From Pseudomonas denitrificans (nom. rej.) (GTDB lineage Bacteria; Pseudomonadota; Gammaproteobacteria; Pseudomonadales; Pseudomonadaceae): a stretch of DNA of 64,000 bases. Location of the stretch: NCBI RefSeq assembly GCF_008807415.1, contig NZ_CP043626.1, positions 186,001-250,000 of the forward strand. The letters are read 5' to 3'. This document shows positions 15,876 to 24,795 of this stretch, piece after piece; within the stretch, counting starts at the first letter, position 1; every line of letters begins with the position of its first letter. The notes below the pieces were generated by a model. The model was not told where the DNA came from and made no database searches. It saw only the letters and a list, made by a program, of their open reading frames with translations. The position numbers were made by a program, and so were the translations under genes.

Positions 15876-16901
15876 ATGGTGTTCAAAAAACGTGCGATCG
15901 CGGTCCTGACCGCTGCATTCCTCGGCGCAACCGGCACCGCTGCCTTCGGCGCCGACAGCCTCAGCTTCGTCAGCTGGGGTGGCACTACCCAGGATGCGCA
16001 GAAGCAGGCCTGGGCCGAACCCTTCAGCCAGTCCACCGGCATCCCCGTGGTGCAGGACGGTCCCACCGACTACGGCAAGCTCAAGGCCATGGTGGAGAGC
16101 GGCAACGTCCAGTGGGACGTGGTCGACGTCGAAGCCGACTTCGCCCTGCGCGCTGCCGCCGAAGGCCTGCTGGAACCCCTGGACTTCAACACCATCAAGC
16201 GCGACCGCATCGACCCGCGTTTCGTCTCCGACCACGGCGTCGGCTCCTTCTACTTCTCCTTCGTGCTCGGCTACAACCAGGGCAAGGTCGGCGGCAAGCA
16301 GCCGCAGGACTGGTCGGCGCTGTTCGACACCGCCACCTATCCGGGCAAGCGCGCGCTGTACAAGTGGCCGAGCCCCGGCGTGCTGGAACTGGCCCTGCTG
16401 GCCGACGGCGTGGCCAAGGACAAGCTCTACCCGCTGGACCTGAACCGCGCCTTCAAGAAGCTCGACACCATCAAGAAGGAAATCGTCTGGTGGGGCGGCG
16501 GCGCGCAGTCGCAGCAACTGCTGGCCTCCGGCGAGGCGACCCTCGGCCAGTTCTGGAACGGCCGCATCTACGCCCTGCAGCAGGACGGCGCGCCGGTGGG
16601 CGTGAGCTGGAAGCAGAACCTGGTCATGGCCGATTTCCTCGTGGTGCCCAAGGGCGCGAAGAACAAGGACGCGGCGATGAAGTTCCTGGCCAATTCCAGC
16701 AGCGCCAAGGGCCAGGCCGACTTCGCCAATCTGACTGCCTACGCCCCGGTGAACCTGGACAGCGTCGGCCAGCTCAAGGCTGACCTTGCGCCGAATCTGC
16801 CCACCGCCTACGCGCAGGAGCAGATCACCCTCGACTACGCCTACTGGGCGAAGAACGGCCCGGCGATCGCCGCACGGTGGAACGAATGGCTGGTCAAGTG
16901 A
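15876..16901 (+). CDS. ABC transporter substrate-binding protein, polyamine (PotD) type
   Basis: The protein has 341 residues and a clear Sec signal peptide (VFKKRAIAVLTAAFLGATGT, cleavage after AFG-A). The mature part starts DSLSFVSWGGTTQDAQKQAW and follows the extracellular solute-binding family 1/PotD pattern, with LKAMVESGNVQWDVVDVE, FNTIKRDRID and KNLVM-type lobes, and WNEWLVK at the end. It should deliver a small cationic or amine-like solute to the permeases. I chose ATG 15876 over ATG 15861 for its better spacing from GAGGG and because the signal peptide then starts normally. It is the first gene of a tight four-gene operon behind operator site 5. The ligand cannot be read from the sequence. 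Confidence 0.9.
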   Translation: MVFKKRAIAVLTAAFLGATGTAAFGADSLSFVSWGGTTQDAQKQAWAEPFSQSTGIPVVQDGPTDYGKLKAMVESGNVQWDVVDVEADFALRAAAEGLLEPLDFNTIKRDRIDPRFVSDHGVGSFYFSFVLGYNQGKVGGKQPQDWSALFDTATYPGKRALYKWPSPGVLELALLADGVAKDKLYPLDLNRAFKKLDTIKKEIVWWGGGAQSQQLLASGEATLGQFWNGRIYALQQDGAPVGVSWKQNLVMADFLVVPKGAKNKDAAMKFLANSSSAKGQADFANLTAYAPVNLDSVGQLKADLAPNLPTAYAQEQITLDYAYWAKNGPAIAARWNEWLVK

Positions 16902-16903
16902 AA

Positions 16904-17836
16904 ATGGCTGTGATGCAGCCGGGCCAGGCAACCGGAGGCGCATCCCGCGCCGCCGGCACGCCGGCCCCGAAGGCAGAACCCATGCGACAGGATGAACTGC
17001 TCACCCACCGCTGGCGGGGTTTCCGCAACCTGCTGCCGGCGCTGCTGTTCCTCGGCCTGTTCTTCCTCGCCCCGCTGATCGGCCTGCTGCTGCGTGGCGT
17101 GCTGGAGCCGACCCTGGGCCTGGACAACTACGCCCAGCTGTTCGCCAACTCGGCCTATTCGCGGGTGCTGTTCAACACCTTCGCGGTCGGCGCGCTGGTC
17201 ACCGTGATCAGCCTGCTGCTGGGCTTCCCGCTGGCCTGGGCGATCACCCTGGTCCCGCGCGGCTGGGGGCGCATGCTGCTGAACATCGTGCTGCTGTCGA
17301 TGTGGACCAGCCTGCTGGCGCGCACCTACTCCTGGCTGGTGCTGCTGCAGGCCTCGGGGGTGATCAACAAGACCCTGATGGCGCTGGGCATCATCGACCA
17401 GCCGCTGGAGCTGGTGCACAACCTCACCGGCGTGGTGATCGGCATGAGCTACATCATGATCCCGTTCATCGTGCTGCCGTTGCAGGCGACCATGGCCGCC
17501 ATCGACCCGATGGTGCTGCAGGCCGGCTCGATCTGCGGCGCCAGCCCCTGGGCCAACTTCTTCCGGGTATTCTTCCCGCTGTGTCGGCCGGGTCTGTTCT
17601 CCGGCGGCCTGATGGTCTTCGTCATGTCCCTGGGTTACTACGTCACCCCGGCGCTGCTGGGCGGGGCACAGAACATGATGCTGCCGGAGTTCATCGTCCA
17701 GCAGGTGCAATCCTTCCTCAACTGGGGCCTGGCCAGCGCCGCCGCCGCGCTGCTGATCGCCATCACCCTGGTGCTGTTCTACCTCTACCTGAAGCTGCAG
17801 CCGGAATCCCCGGTGGCTTCCAGTAGCGCGAGGTAA
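16904..17836 (+). CDS. ABC transporter permease (PotB type)
   Basis: This is a 310-residue inner-membrane permease with six predicted helices after a roughly 40-residue polar N terminus. The EAA coupling loop is visible as ATMAAIDPMVLQAGSICGAS, followed by FFRVFFPLCRPGLFSGGLMV, as in spermidine/putrescine-type permeases. ATG 16904 comes 2 nt after the binding-protein stop; ATG 16982 (MRQDELLTHRW) is a plausible alternative start that would remove the low-complexity leader. It pairs with the next gene to form the membrane channel of the importer. Confidence 0.9.
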   Translation: MAVMQPGQATGGASRAAGTPAPKAEPMRQDELLTHRWRGFRNLLPALLFLGLFFLAPLIGLLLRGVLEPTLGLDNYAQLFANSAYSRVLFNTFAVGALVTVISLLLGFPLAWAITLVPRGWGRMLLNIVLLSMWTSLLARTYSWLVLLQASGVINKTLMALGIIDQPLELVHNLTGVVIGMSYIMIPFIVLPLQATMAAIDPMVLQAGSICGASPWANFFRVFFPLCRPGLFSGGLMVFVMSLGYYVTPALLGGAQNMMLPEFIVQQVQSFLNWGLASAAAALLIAITLVLFYLYLKLQPESPVASSSAR

Positions 17837-17839
17837 GCC

Positions 17840-18649
17840 ATGCTGCTCTCACCCAATGCCATGAGCCGGCGCATGCGCGTCGGCCTCTACCTCACGACCG
17901 GCACCATCGCGGCTTTCCTGCTGCTGCCCATCGTGTTCATCGTCCTGCTGTCGTTCGGCTCCTCGCAGTGGCTGGTGTTCCCGCCGCCGGGCTGGACGCT
18001 GAAGTGGTACGGCCAGTTCTTCTCCAACCCCGAGTGGATGAGCGCAGCGTTCGCCAGCCTGAAGGTGGCGATCCTCACCACCCTCTGCTCGGTCGCCCTG
18101 GGCCTGCCCACCGCCTTTGCCCTGGTGCGCGGCAAGTTCCCCGGCCGCGAGCTGCTCTACGGGCTGTTCACCCTGCCGATGATCGTGCCGCTGGTGATCA
18201 TCGCGGTGGCGGTGTACGCGCTGTTCCTCAAGCTCGGCTACACCGGCACGCTGTTCTCCTTCGTGGTCAGCCACGTGATAGTCGCGCTGCCGTTCACCAT
18301 CATCTCGATCATCAACTCGCTGAAGCTGTTCGACCAGTCCATCGAGGACGCCGCGGTGATCTGCGGGGCGTCGCGCCTGCAGGCGGTGATGAAGGTGACC
18401 TTCCCGGCGATCCGCCCCGGCATGGTCGCCGGCGCGCTGTTCGCCTTCCTGGTCTCCTGGGATGAGGTGGTGCTGAGCGTGATGATGGCCAGCCCGACCC
18501 TGCAGACCCTGCCCGTGAAAATGTGGACCACCCTGCGCCAGGACCTGACCCCGGTGATCGCCGTCGCTTCGACGCTGCTGATCGGCCTGTCGGTGCTGGT
18601 GATGGTGATCGCCGCCGCCCTGCGCCGGCGCAACGAAATCCGCGCCTGA
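17840..18649 (+). CDS. ABC transporter permease (PotC type)
   Basis: The second permease has 269 residues and six predicted helices. The EAA loop is SLKLFDQSIEDAAVICGASR, then LQAVMKVTFPAIRPGMVAG, typical of PotC-like subunits. It starts 3 nt after the first permease and is followed after 17 nt by the ATPase, so all four genes should be one transcript. It forms a heterodimer with the upstream permease. Confidence 0.92.
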   Translation: MLLSPNAMSRRMRVGLYLTTGTIAAFLLLPIVFIVLLSFGSSQWLVFPPPGWTLKWYGQFFSNPEWMSAAFASLKVAILTTLCSVALGLPTAFALVRGKFPGRELLYGLFTLPMIVPLVIIAVAVYALFLKLGYTGTLFSFVVSHVIVALPFTIISIINSLKLFDQSIEDAAVICGASRLQAVMKVTFPAIRPGMVAGALFAFLVSWDEVVLSVMMASPTLQTLPVKMWTTLRQDLTPVIAVASTLLIGLSVLVMVIAAALRRRNEIRA

Positions 18650-18666
18650 GCGCCGAGGTAAATGCC

Positions 18667-19809
18667 ATGAGTGCCGTGATCCAAGAATCCCGCGAGCAGA
18701 AGACCCTGGTCAGCCTGCGCAACCTGAACAAGTTCTATGGCGACTTCACCGCCGTGGACAACATTTCCCTCGACATCCAGGACGGCGAATTCCTCACCTT
18801 CCTCGGCTCCAGCGGCTCGGGCAAGAGCACCACGCTGTCGATGCTGGCCGGCTTCGAGACGCCCAGCAGTGGCGAAATCCTGGTCGAAGGCCAGTCGCTG
18901 GTGAACGTGCCGCCGCACAAGCGTGACATCGGCATGGTGTTCCAGCGCTACTCGCTGTTCCCGCATCTCTCGGTGCGCGACAACATCGGCTTCCCGCTGG
19001 ACATCCGCAAGCAGAAGGGCGCCGAGCGCGACCGTCGCGTCGACGCCATGCTCAAGCTGGTGCAGCTGGACAAGTTCGCCCACCGCCGCCCGGCGCAGCT
19101 TTCCGGCGGCCAGCAGCAGCGCGTCGCCATTGCCCGCGCGCTGGTCTACGAGCCGCGCATCCTGCTGATGGACGAACCCCTCGGCGCGCTGGACAAGAAA
19201 CTGCGCGAAGACCTGCAGGACGAGCTGCGCCACCTGCACCGTCGCCTGGGCATCACCATCGTCTACGTCACCCACGATCAGGAAGAGGCGATGCGCCTTT
19301 CCCAGCGCATCGCCATCTTCAGCCACGGCAAGATCGTCGGCCTGGGCAGCGGCTACGACCTCTACCAGAACCCGCCGAATGCCTTCGTGGCCTCGTTCCT
19401 CGGCAACTCCAACTTCCTCCGCGCCCGTGCCCACGGCAACGCCGCGGCGGAGTTCGAAGGCCGCGCATTGGCCATCCGCCCGACCGCGAACCTGCGCGAA
19501 GGCCAGGACATCCTGCTGATGGTGCGCCCGGAAAAAGCCCAGGTGCTGAGCCCTGCTCAAGCCGCTGCCACACCGCTGGCGGCAGGCTGGAACGAAATCC
19601 CGGCGAAAGTGGCCGAGACGGTGTTCCTCGGCGAGAGCCTGACCTGCAGCGTGGTCACCGCCAGCGGTGCGACCCTGACGCTGAAGGAGCTTTCCGGCAA
19701 CACCCAGCCGCTGGCCCCCGGCAGCGAAGTCCGCGTGCGCTGGGCCGCCGCCGATGCGTGCGTGTATGACCAGTGGAACGAGAGCGACCTGACCAAGGGC
19801 GTGCACTGA
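18667..19809 (+). CDS. ABC transporter ATP-binding protein (PotA type)
   Basis: The protein has 380 residues. The nucleotide-binding domain carries the Walker A motif GSSGSGKST, Q-loop FQRYSLFPHL, signature LSGGQQQRVAIARAL, Walker B ILLMDEP with LGALDKK, and the switch His in YVTHDQEEA. A C-terminal regulatory extension of about 130 residues (TOBE-like; VRPEKAQVL, then VFLGESLTCSV) is typical of polyamine-class importers. The start is ATG 18667 after GAGGTAAATGCC. It powers the importer encoded by the three preceding genes. A strong terminator follows and closes the operon. Confidence 0.94.
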   Translation: MSAVIQESREQKTLVSLRNLNKFYGDFTAVDNISLDIQDGEFLTFLGSSGSGKSTTLSMLAGFETPSSGEILVEGQSLVNVPPHKRDIGMVFQRYSLFPHLSVRDNIGFPLDIRKQKGAERDRRVDAMLKLVQLDKFAHRRPAQLSGGQQQRVAIARALVYEPRILLMDEPLGALDKKLREDLQDELRHLHRRLGITIVYVTHDQEEAMRLSQRIAIFSHGKIVGLGSGYDLYQNPPNAFVASFLGNSNFLRARAHGNAAAEFEGRALAIRPTANLREGQDILLMVRPEKAQVLSPAQAAATPLAAGWNEIPAKVAETVFLGESLTCSVVTASGATLTLKELSGNTQPLAPGSEVRVRWAAADACVYDQWNESDLTKGVH

Positions 19810-19835
19810 TTCGGTTCTGACGATTCATCCCTTGA

Positions 19836-19873
19836 ACCCCCGGTTTCCCTCGTGGAGCCGGGGGCTTTTTTTG
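19836..19873 (+). terminator. Terminator of the ABC importer operon
   Basis: A CCCCCGG / CCGGGGG stem is followed by CTTTTTTTGC, about 30 nt after the ATPase stop. Bases 19874-20002 hold only REP-like fragments (GTCGGCCCTGCCGAC and a GCTCCTACAGG end). Confidence 0.85.
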
Positions 19874-20002
19874 CTTGGGTTTTTTGCGGGTGGCGATGGC
19901 GTCGGTATCGGCCGTCGGCCCTGCCGACGGATTGCGTGCGCGGCACGCTCCTACAGGTTGGAGTCGGGTGACGGGGTTCGTTGTTCGCCGCAGCGTTGGG
20001 TA

Positions 20003-20566
20003 TCAACGAATGAAGTGCACCTTGCCGGTGTCGTCATTGCCCATGTAGATGCCGTAGACGCCGGCCTGGCGCTCCTCGATGTAGCGTTCGAGGATCTGCC
20101 GGATCGCCGGGTAGTAGATGCATTCCCAGGGGATATCTTCCGGGGCGAAGAATTTCACCTGCAGGGTCTCGGGGCCGTGCTCGCCGGTTTCCTCGATCAC
20201 GCTGGCGCGGAAGATGATGTAGACCTCGCTGATCTTCGGCACGCTGAAGATGGAGTAGGGCGAGACGATGTCGGCGCGCACGCCGGTCTCTTCCCAGACT
20301 TCGCGCAGGGCGGCCTGTTCAGTGGTTTCGCCGTTTTCCATGAAACCGGCCGGCAGCGTCCAGGTGCCTGGGCGCGGCGGGATGCCGCGCTGGCAGAGCA
20401 GGTACTTGCCGTCGCGCTCGATGATGCAGCCGGCAATGACCTTGGGGTTCTCGTAGTGGATGTAACCGCAGCCCGCGCAGATCAGGCGCTCATGGGTATC
20501 CCCCGGCGGGCACTGGCGGCTGAGGCCGCCACTGCCGCAAGCGGGACAGAAGCGCGGGGCGGGCAT
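20003..20566 (-). CDS. Nudix hydrolase with N-terminal zinc ribbon
   Basis: The protein has 187 residues. An N-terminal zinc ribbon (CPACGSGG, then CAGCGYIHYENPK) precedes a Nudix domain with a full Nudix box, GFMENGETTEQAALREVWEE continuing TGV, which binds the divalent metal. Proteins of this layout hydrolyse nucleoside diphosphate compounds such as NADH, ADP-ribose or FAD. Its gene lies 4 nt downstream of the GntR regulator and should be co-transcribed. In a flavin-heavy cluster, cleavage of FAD to FMN is an attractive idea but is only inference; a generic housekeeping role is equally possible. Confidence 0.88.
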   Translation of the reverse strand: MPAPRFCPACGSGGLSRQCPPGDTHERLICAGCGYIHYENPKVIAGCIIERDGKYLLCQRGIPPRPGTWTLPAGFMENGETTEQAALREVWEETGVRADIVSPYSIFSVPKISEVYIIFRASVIEETGEHGPETLQVKFFAPEDIPWECIYYPAIRQILERYIEERQAGVYGIYMGNDDTGKVHFIR

Positions 20567-20570
20567 GGCG

Positions 20571-21323
20571 TCAGCGGCCTATGCGCGGCTCTTTGAGCGC
20601 GATGGGGGTGGCGATGTCGCGCACGTTGCCGGCGCCGTCCTGCTTGGAGCGCAGGTAGTCCAGGGCGACCTTGGCGGCGGCGCGGACGTGGTCGACCGAG
20701 GCCTGGTGAGCCGCGACCGGGTCGCCGCTCTTGATCGCCTCGACCATGCGCTCCATTTCCTGGTTGCTGGCGGCGCGGCGGTTTTCCTGGGACACGGAGG
20801 TGGCCCGCAGGTAGCTGATGCGCGCCTGCAGCTGGCGCAGCTGGGTGGCGGCGGTGCGGTTGCCCGAGCCTTCGAGCAGCACGTCGTAGAAGCCCTGTAC
20901 CGATTCGATCACCTGCTGCAGCTCGCCGTCTTCCAGCGCCTGGCGGTTCTCTTCCAGCGCGCGCTCCAGGTTGCGGATGTCGCGGGCCTTGGCGTTCAAG
21001 GTGAAGAGCTGGACGATCAGGCCTTCGAGCACGCAGCGCAGCTCGTAGATGTCGACCGCGTCTTCCAGGGTGATGATGGCGACGCGCGGACCCTTGGCAT
21101 CGGCGAACTCCACCAGGCCCTCGGACTCCAGGTGGCGCAGTGCCTCGCGCACCGAAGTGCGGCTGACGCCCAGGCGATCGCACAGATCGCGCTCCACCAG
21201 GCGGTCGCCCGGCAGCAGCTGGAAGTTGAGGATGGCGCCGCGCAGCTTGTCGAGGACGATTTCGCGCAGGGTGACGGGGTTGCGATTGACCTTGAAGCTA
21301 TCGTCGAGTGGCAAGCGTTTCAT
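20571..21323 (-). CDS. GntR-family regulator with FCD domain; likely regulator of the catabolic cluster
   Basis: The protein has 250 residues. The N-terminal winged HTH (about 15-80) shows LREIVLDKLRGAILN, LLPGDRLVERDLCDRLGVSR and TSVREALRHLESEGLVEF. The C-terminal all-helical FCD domain (about 90-220) has VDIYELRCVLEGLIV and a HQASVDHVRAA segment carrying likely metal or ligand His residues. FCD regulators usually bind short inverted or tandem repeats; NanR, for example, binds GGTATA repeats. The six operators in this cluster have an inverted GGTATA core, so this is the best candidate to bind them, probably as a repressor released by a pathway metabolite. I see no copy of the operator in front of its own gene. 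The start is ATG 21323. Confidence 0.9.
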   Translation of the reverse strand: MKRLPLDDSFKVNRNPVTLREIVLDKLRGAILNFQLLPGDRLVERDLCDRLGVSRTSVREALRHLESEGLVEFADAKGPRVAIITLEDAVDIYELRCVLEGLIVQLFTLNAKARDIRNLERALEENRQALEDGELQQVIESVQGFYDVLLEGSGNRTAATQLRQLQARISYLRATSVSQENRRAASNQEMERMVEAIKSGDPVAAHQASVDHVRAAAKVALDYLRSKQDGAGNVRDIATPIALKEPRIGR

Positions 21324-21405
21324 GGGGTCCGCTCTGTGTTCTGGCTGTCCATAGGAAGAACGATGGAGCACCTTCGGGCGCTCCATCGTCAAGTCGGGCC
21401 AGCAA

Positions 21406-21807
21406 TCAACCACGTTCCTCGGCGTCGGCGTCGGCGTCGGCCTCGGCGAAGGCTTCGCGGGCGAGGCGGAAACTGTCCACCGCCGCGGGAACCCCGCAAT
21501 AGATGCCGACCTGCAGGAGGATCTCGCGGATCTGCTCGCGGGATAACCCGTTACGCAGAGCGCCGCGCACGTGCAGCTTGAGTTCGTGGGGGCGGTTGAG
21601 TGCCGAAATCATCGCCAAGTTTATCATGCTGCGTTCCTTGAGCGATAAGCCGTCCCGGCCCCAGACGTGGCCCCAGCAGTACTCGGTGACCATCTCCTGG
21701 AGCGGGCGGGTGAAGTCGTCGGCGTTCTGGATCGACTTGTTCACGTAGGCCTCGCCCAGCACCTGGGTGCGGATCGCCAGGCCTTTCTCGTATTTCTCGT
21801 TGCTCAT
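21406..21807 (-). CDS. Carboxymuconolactone decarboxylase (PcaC-like) family protein
   Basis: The protein has 133 residues and closely follows the PcaC pattern: KGLAIRTQVLGEAYVNKSI, FTRPLQEMVTEYCWGHVWGR, LKERSMINLAMISALNRPHE and GALRNGLSREQIREILLQVG, ending in YCGVPAAVDSFRLA. It lacks the CxxC of AhpD-type members, so a decarboxylase or small-molecule role is more likely than peroxide reduction. The tail ADADADAEE is encoded by a short GCCGAC tandem. The gene precedes the GntR regulator by 82 bp on the same strand. No operator copy is visible in front of it; it may be driven separately or by read-through. Confidence 0.87.
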   Translation of the reverse strand: MSNEKYEKGLAIRTQVLGEAYVNKSIQNADDFTRPLQEMVTEYCWGHVWGRDGLSLKERSMINLAMISALNRPHELKLHVRGALRNGLSREQIREILLQVGIYCGVPAAVDSFRLAREAFAEADADADAEERG

Positions 21808-21910
21808 CTCGTACTCCTCGCTCTCCCTGTCGGAGCGGGCCGCTTTTTAGAGAAGTCTTGTGGGCGCGCTCCTACAGGGTGCAACCCAGCCTGGCGGCGG
21901 GGACGTAAAA

Positions 21911-21950
21911 TTAAAAAAGGCCGCTGCCGAGGGTGATGGCGAGCGGCCTT
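21911..21950 (-). terminator. Terminator of the AA_synth-hydrolase-ALDH-flavin reductase B operon
   Basis: Read on the minus strand, AAGGCCGCT and AGCGGCCTT form a stem that is followed by TTTTTAATTTT directly after flavin reductase B. It separates that operon from the PcaC-like gene. A degenerate REP element occupies 21831-21877. Confidence 0.8.
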
Positions 21951-21958
21951 GGAAAGCG

Positions 21959-22447
21959 TCAGCTGGCTATCTCCGGCAGCGCGCCGAGCTTGCCGCGGTG
22001 ATAGACCATCGGGGTGACCTCCTGCTCCGGCAGGATCAGGTTCTTCACCGCGCCGACGATGATCGCGTGATCACCGCCGTCGTACTCGCGCCACAGCTCG
22101 CATTCGATGATCGCGGTGGCTTTGGTCAGCAGCGGGTTGCCCAGCTCGCTCAGGCGCCACTCGATGCCCTTGGCCTTGTCCTGGCCCTTCTTGGCAAAGG
22201 CGTAGGCCTCGGCCTGCTGGTCGGAACACAGCAGGTGGATGGCGAACTGCTTGCTGTCACGCAGGACCGGGTAGGTGTCCGATTCGTAGTTGGGGCAGAA
22301 CAGCACCAGCGCCGGGTCGATCGACAGCGCGCTGAACGCGCTGGCGGTGATGCCGACGATCTTGCCGTCGGCGTCCAGGGTAGTGACCACGGTGACGCCG
22401 GACGGGAAGGAGCCCATCACTTCTTTGTAGATGCCAGGTTCGATCAT
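21959..22447 (-). CDS. Flavin reductase family protein (copy B)
   Basis: This 162-residue paralogue of copy A has the same landmarks: MGSFPSGVTVVTTLDADGK, GITASAFSALSIDPALVLFC and GDHAIIVGAVKNLILPE. It should provide reduced flavin to a monooxygenase. It is the last gene of the operon that begins with the AA_synth gene, 13 bp after the aldehyde dehydrogenase. Two near-duplicate reductases under the same operator type are unusual; they could serve different oxygenase steps or differ in FMN/FAD or NADH/NADPH preference. Confidence 0.88.
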   Translation of the reverse strand: MIEPGIYKEVMGSFPSGVTVVTTLDADGKIVGITASAFSALSIDPALVLFCPNYESDTYPVLRDSKQFAIHLLCSDQQAEAYAFAKKGQDKAKGIEWRLSELGNPLLTKATAIIECELWREYDGGDHAIIVGAVKNLILPEQEVTPMVYHRGKLGALPEIAS

Positions 22448-22460
22448 CTCGTCGCTCCTC

Positions 22461-23942
22461 TTAGCGCATCACGAAGGGATCGGGCATGGGCGCTGGCGAG
22501 AGGTTGATCCACACCGTCTTCAGCTCGGTGTAGGCCAGCACCGAATCGATGCCGCTCTCGCGGCCGTAGCCGCTGTTGTGGAAGCCGCCGATGGGCGCCA
22601 TGGCGGACACCGCGCGGTAGGTGTTGACCCAGATGATCCCGCTGCGAACGCCACGGGCCATGCGGTGAGCGCGGCCCAGGTCGCGGGTCCAGATGCCGGC
22701 GGCGAGGCCGAACTGGGAGTCGTTGGCCATCGCCAGCGCTTGCGCCTCGTCCTTGAAACGAATGACCGAGGCCACGGGGCCGAAGACTTCTTCCTGCATG
22801 ATCTTCATCGAGTTGCTGTCGCACTCGAACAGGGTCGGCTCGTAGAACCAGCCCTCGGAGTCGATCGACGGACGCTTGCCGCCCAGGCGCAGGCGGGCGC
22901 CTTCGGCCAGGGCGTCGGCCACCAGACCTTCGACCACTGCGAGCTGCTGCGCGGTGGCCATGGGGCCCATCTCGCTCTGTTCGTCCTGCGGGTTGCCGAT
23001 GCGGATGCGCTGGGCGCGTTCCACCAGGCGGGCGACGAACTCGTCGTAGATCTCGTCCTGCACCAGCAGGCGCGAACCGGCGACGCAGCTCTGTCCGGAG
23101 GCGGCGTAGATGCCGGCCACGGCGCCGTTGATGGCGCTGTCGAGGTCGGCGTCGGCGAAGATGATGTTGGGCGACTTGCCACCCAGCTCCAGCGACAGCT
23201 TGGCGAAGTTTTCCGCGCTGCTGCGCACCACGTGGCGCGCGGTGGCGGCGCCGCCGGTGAAGGCGATCTTGCGTACCAGCGGGTGGCGAGTGAGCGCAGC
23301 GCCAGTGCTCGGGCCGAAGCCGGTGACCACGTTGACCACCCCGGCCGGGAAGCCGGCTTCGGTGGCCAGGCGGGCCAGTTCGAGGATGGTTGCCGAGGCG
23401 TGTTCGGAAGGCTTGAGCACGATGGTGTTGCCGGCGGCCAGGGCCGGGGCCAGCTTGATCGCGGTCAGGTACAGCGGGCTGTTCCACGGGATGATCCCGG
23501 CGACCACGCCCAGCGGCTCGTGCACGGTGTAGGCGAACAGGTCGGGCTTATCCAGCGGCAGGGTGCCGCCTTCGAGCTTGTCGGCAAGGCCCGCGGTGTA
23601 GTGGAAGAACTCCGGCAGGTAGCCGACCTGGCCGCGGGTCTCGCGGATCAGCTTGCCGTTGTCGCGGCTTTCCAGCTGCGCCAGGTGTTCCTTGTTCTCG
23701 GCGATCAGATCGCCCAGGCGGCGCAGCAGCTTGCCGCGGGCAGTGGCGGTGAGGCCATGCCAGGCCGGGTCGTTGAAGGCGCGCTGGGCGGCCTGCACGG
23801 CGCGCTCGACGTCGGCTTCATCGGCATCGGGGAGTTCGGCCCAGGCTTGCGCGCGGGCGGGGTCGAGGCTCTCGAAGGTCTTGCCGGAAACAGCGTCGAC
23901 CCACTGGCCATCGATGAACATCTGGAAGCGTGCGAGGGTCAT
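22461..23942 (-). CDS. NAD(P)-dependent aldehyde dehydrogenase
   Basis: This 493-residue enzyme of the ALDH superfamily oxidises an aldehyde to its acid. Visible motifs are GIIPWNSPLYLTAIKLAPAL (cofactor and substrate region), FTGGAATARHV, the catalytic Glu in LSLELGGKSPNI, the catalytic Cys in ASGQSCVAGSR, and EVFGPVASVIRF. The length is standard. Its start overlaps the stop of the alpha/beta hydrolase gene by 4 bp, so the two should be translationally coupled. In the Rut and pyridine pathways an aldehyde or semialdehyde arises after ring opening, and this enzyme could do the matching step here. The substrate is not identified. Confidence 0.93.
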   Translation of the reverse strand: MTLARFQMFIDGQWVDAVSGKTFESLDPARAQAWAELPDADEADVERAVQAAQRAFNDPAWHGLTATARGKLLRRLGDLIAENKEHLAQLESRDNGKLIRETRGQVGYLPEFFHYTAGLADKLEGGTLPLDKPDLFAYTVHEPLGVVAGIIPWNSPLYLTAIKLAPALAAGNTIVLKPSEHASATILELARLATEAGFPAGVVNVVTGFGPSTGAALTRHPLVRKIAFTGGAATARHVVRSSAENFAKLSLELGGKSPNIIFADADLDSAINGAVAGIYAASGQSCVAGSRLLVQDEIYDEFVARLVERAQRIRIGNPQDEQSEMGPMATAQQLAVVEGLVADALAEGARLRLGGKRPSIDSEGWFYEPTLFECDSNSMKIMQEEVFGPVASVIRFKDEAQALAMANDSQFGLAAGIWTRDLGRAHRMARGVRSGIIWVNTYRAVSAMAPIGGFHNSGYGRESGIDSVLAYTELKTVWINLSPAPMPDPFVMR

Positions 23943-24772
23943 GCGACATTCCCCTGTACGTGATTCTTGGAAACCTGCGCCTGTTGCAGGAAGTCGAGCA
24001 GCATCTGGTTGACCAGCCGCGGCGACTCCACCGGCATCATGTGGCGCTGTTCGTCGAGCACCGTCACCTTGGCGCCCGGAATGCGTTCGGCGAGCTCGGT
24101 GGCCATCTTCGGCGTCGAGCCCGGGTCCAGCTCCCCGGTGGCGACCAGGGTCGGCACCTTGATGCTGCCCAGATCGTCCACGCGGTACATGTCCTGCGTG
24201 GCGAACAGGGTATAGGTAGTCAGATAGCCCTGCGGATCGTTGCTGGCAAGGGTCTGGCGGATCGCGGCGATCTGCGCCGGATTGGCGGCCTGGTACTCGC
24301 GGCTGAACCAGCGCGACAGGGCGGCCTCGGCGTTGGCGTCCGGGCCGTGTTCGGCGGCCTGGCGGGTCCGCTCGATCACGCCGGCGCGCTGTTCGGCGCT
24401 GCGGTTGAACACGCTGTTCAACACCACAAGGCCGTCCAGGCGCTCGGGGTAGTGCAGGGCGAAGGCCCGGGCCACCAGACCACCCATGGAGAAGCCGATG
24501 ACCGTGGCACTGGTCACGCCCAGGTGGTCGAGCAGCTCGCGCAGTTGGTCGGCGTAACCGACCAGTCCACAGTCCGGCTGCGGCAGCTGACTCGCGCCAT
24601 GGCCAAGCATGTCATAGGCGATGACCTGGAAATGCGGGGCCAGACCGACGATCTGGCCGCCCCACATTTCCTTGTTCAGGCCGACGCCGTGGATCAGTAC
24701 CACGGGGTGGCCCTGGCCGGTCGCCAGGTAACTGGTGCCGGCCGGTGTGCGTTCAGCGGTGAGCCGAATCAT
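23939..24772 (-). CDS. Alpha/beta-fold hydrolase
   Basis: The protein has 277 residues. The canonical alpha/beta hydrolase elements are present: oxyanion HGVGLNKEMW, nucleophile elbow GFSMGG, acid Asp in VATGELDPGS and catalytic His in DEQRHMMPVE. It has no signal peptide, so it is cytoplasmic. I chose ATG 24772 because AGGAG lies 7 nt upstream; it overlaps the stop of the AA_synth gene. Family members in similar oxygenase pathways (RutD, carbon-carbon bond hydrolases, enol-lactonases) cleave ring-opened intermediates or spontaneously formed toxic amides. The exact reaction is unknown. Confidence 0.9.
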   Translation of the reverse strand: MIRLTAERTPAGTSYLATGQGHPVVLIHGVGLNKEMWGGQIVGLAPHFQVIAYDMLGHGASQLPQPDCGLVGYADQLRELLDHLGVTSATVIGFSMGGLVARAFALHYPERLDGLVVLNSVFNRSAEQRAGVIERTRQAAEHGPDANAEAALSRWFSREYQAANPAQIAAIRQTLASNDPQGYLTTYTLFATQDMYRVDDLGSIKVPTLVATGELDPGSTPKMATELAERIPGAKVTVLDEQRHMMPVESPRLVNQMLLDFLQQAQVSKNHVQGNVA

Positions 24773-24795
24773 GGAGCGCTCCTGCACGGTGTGGA

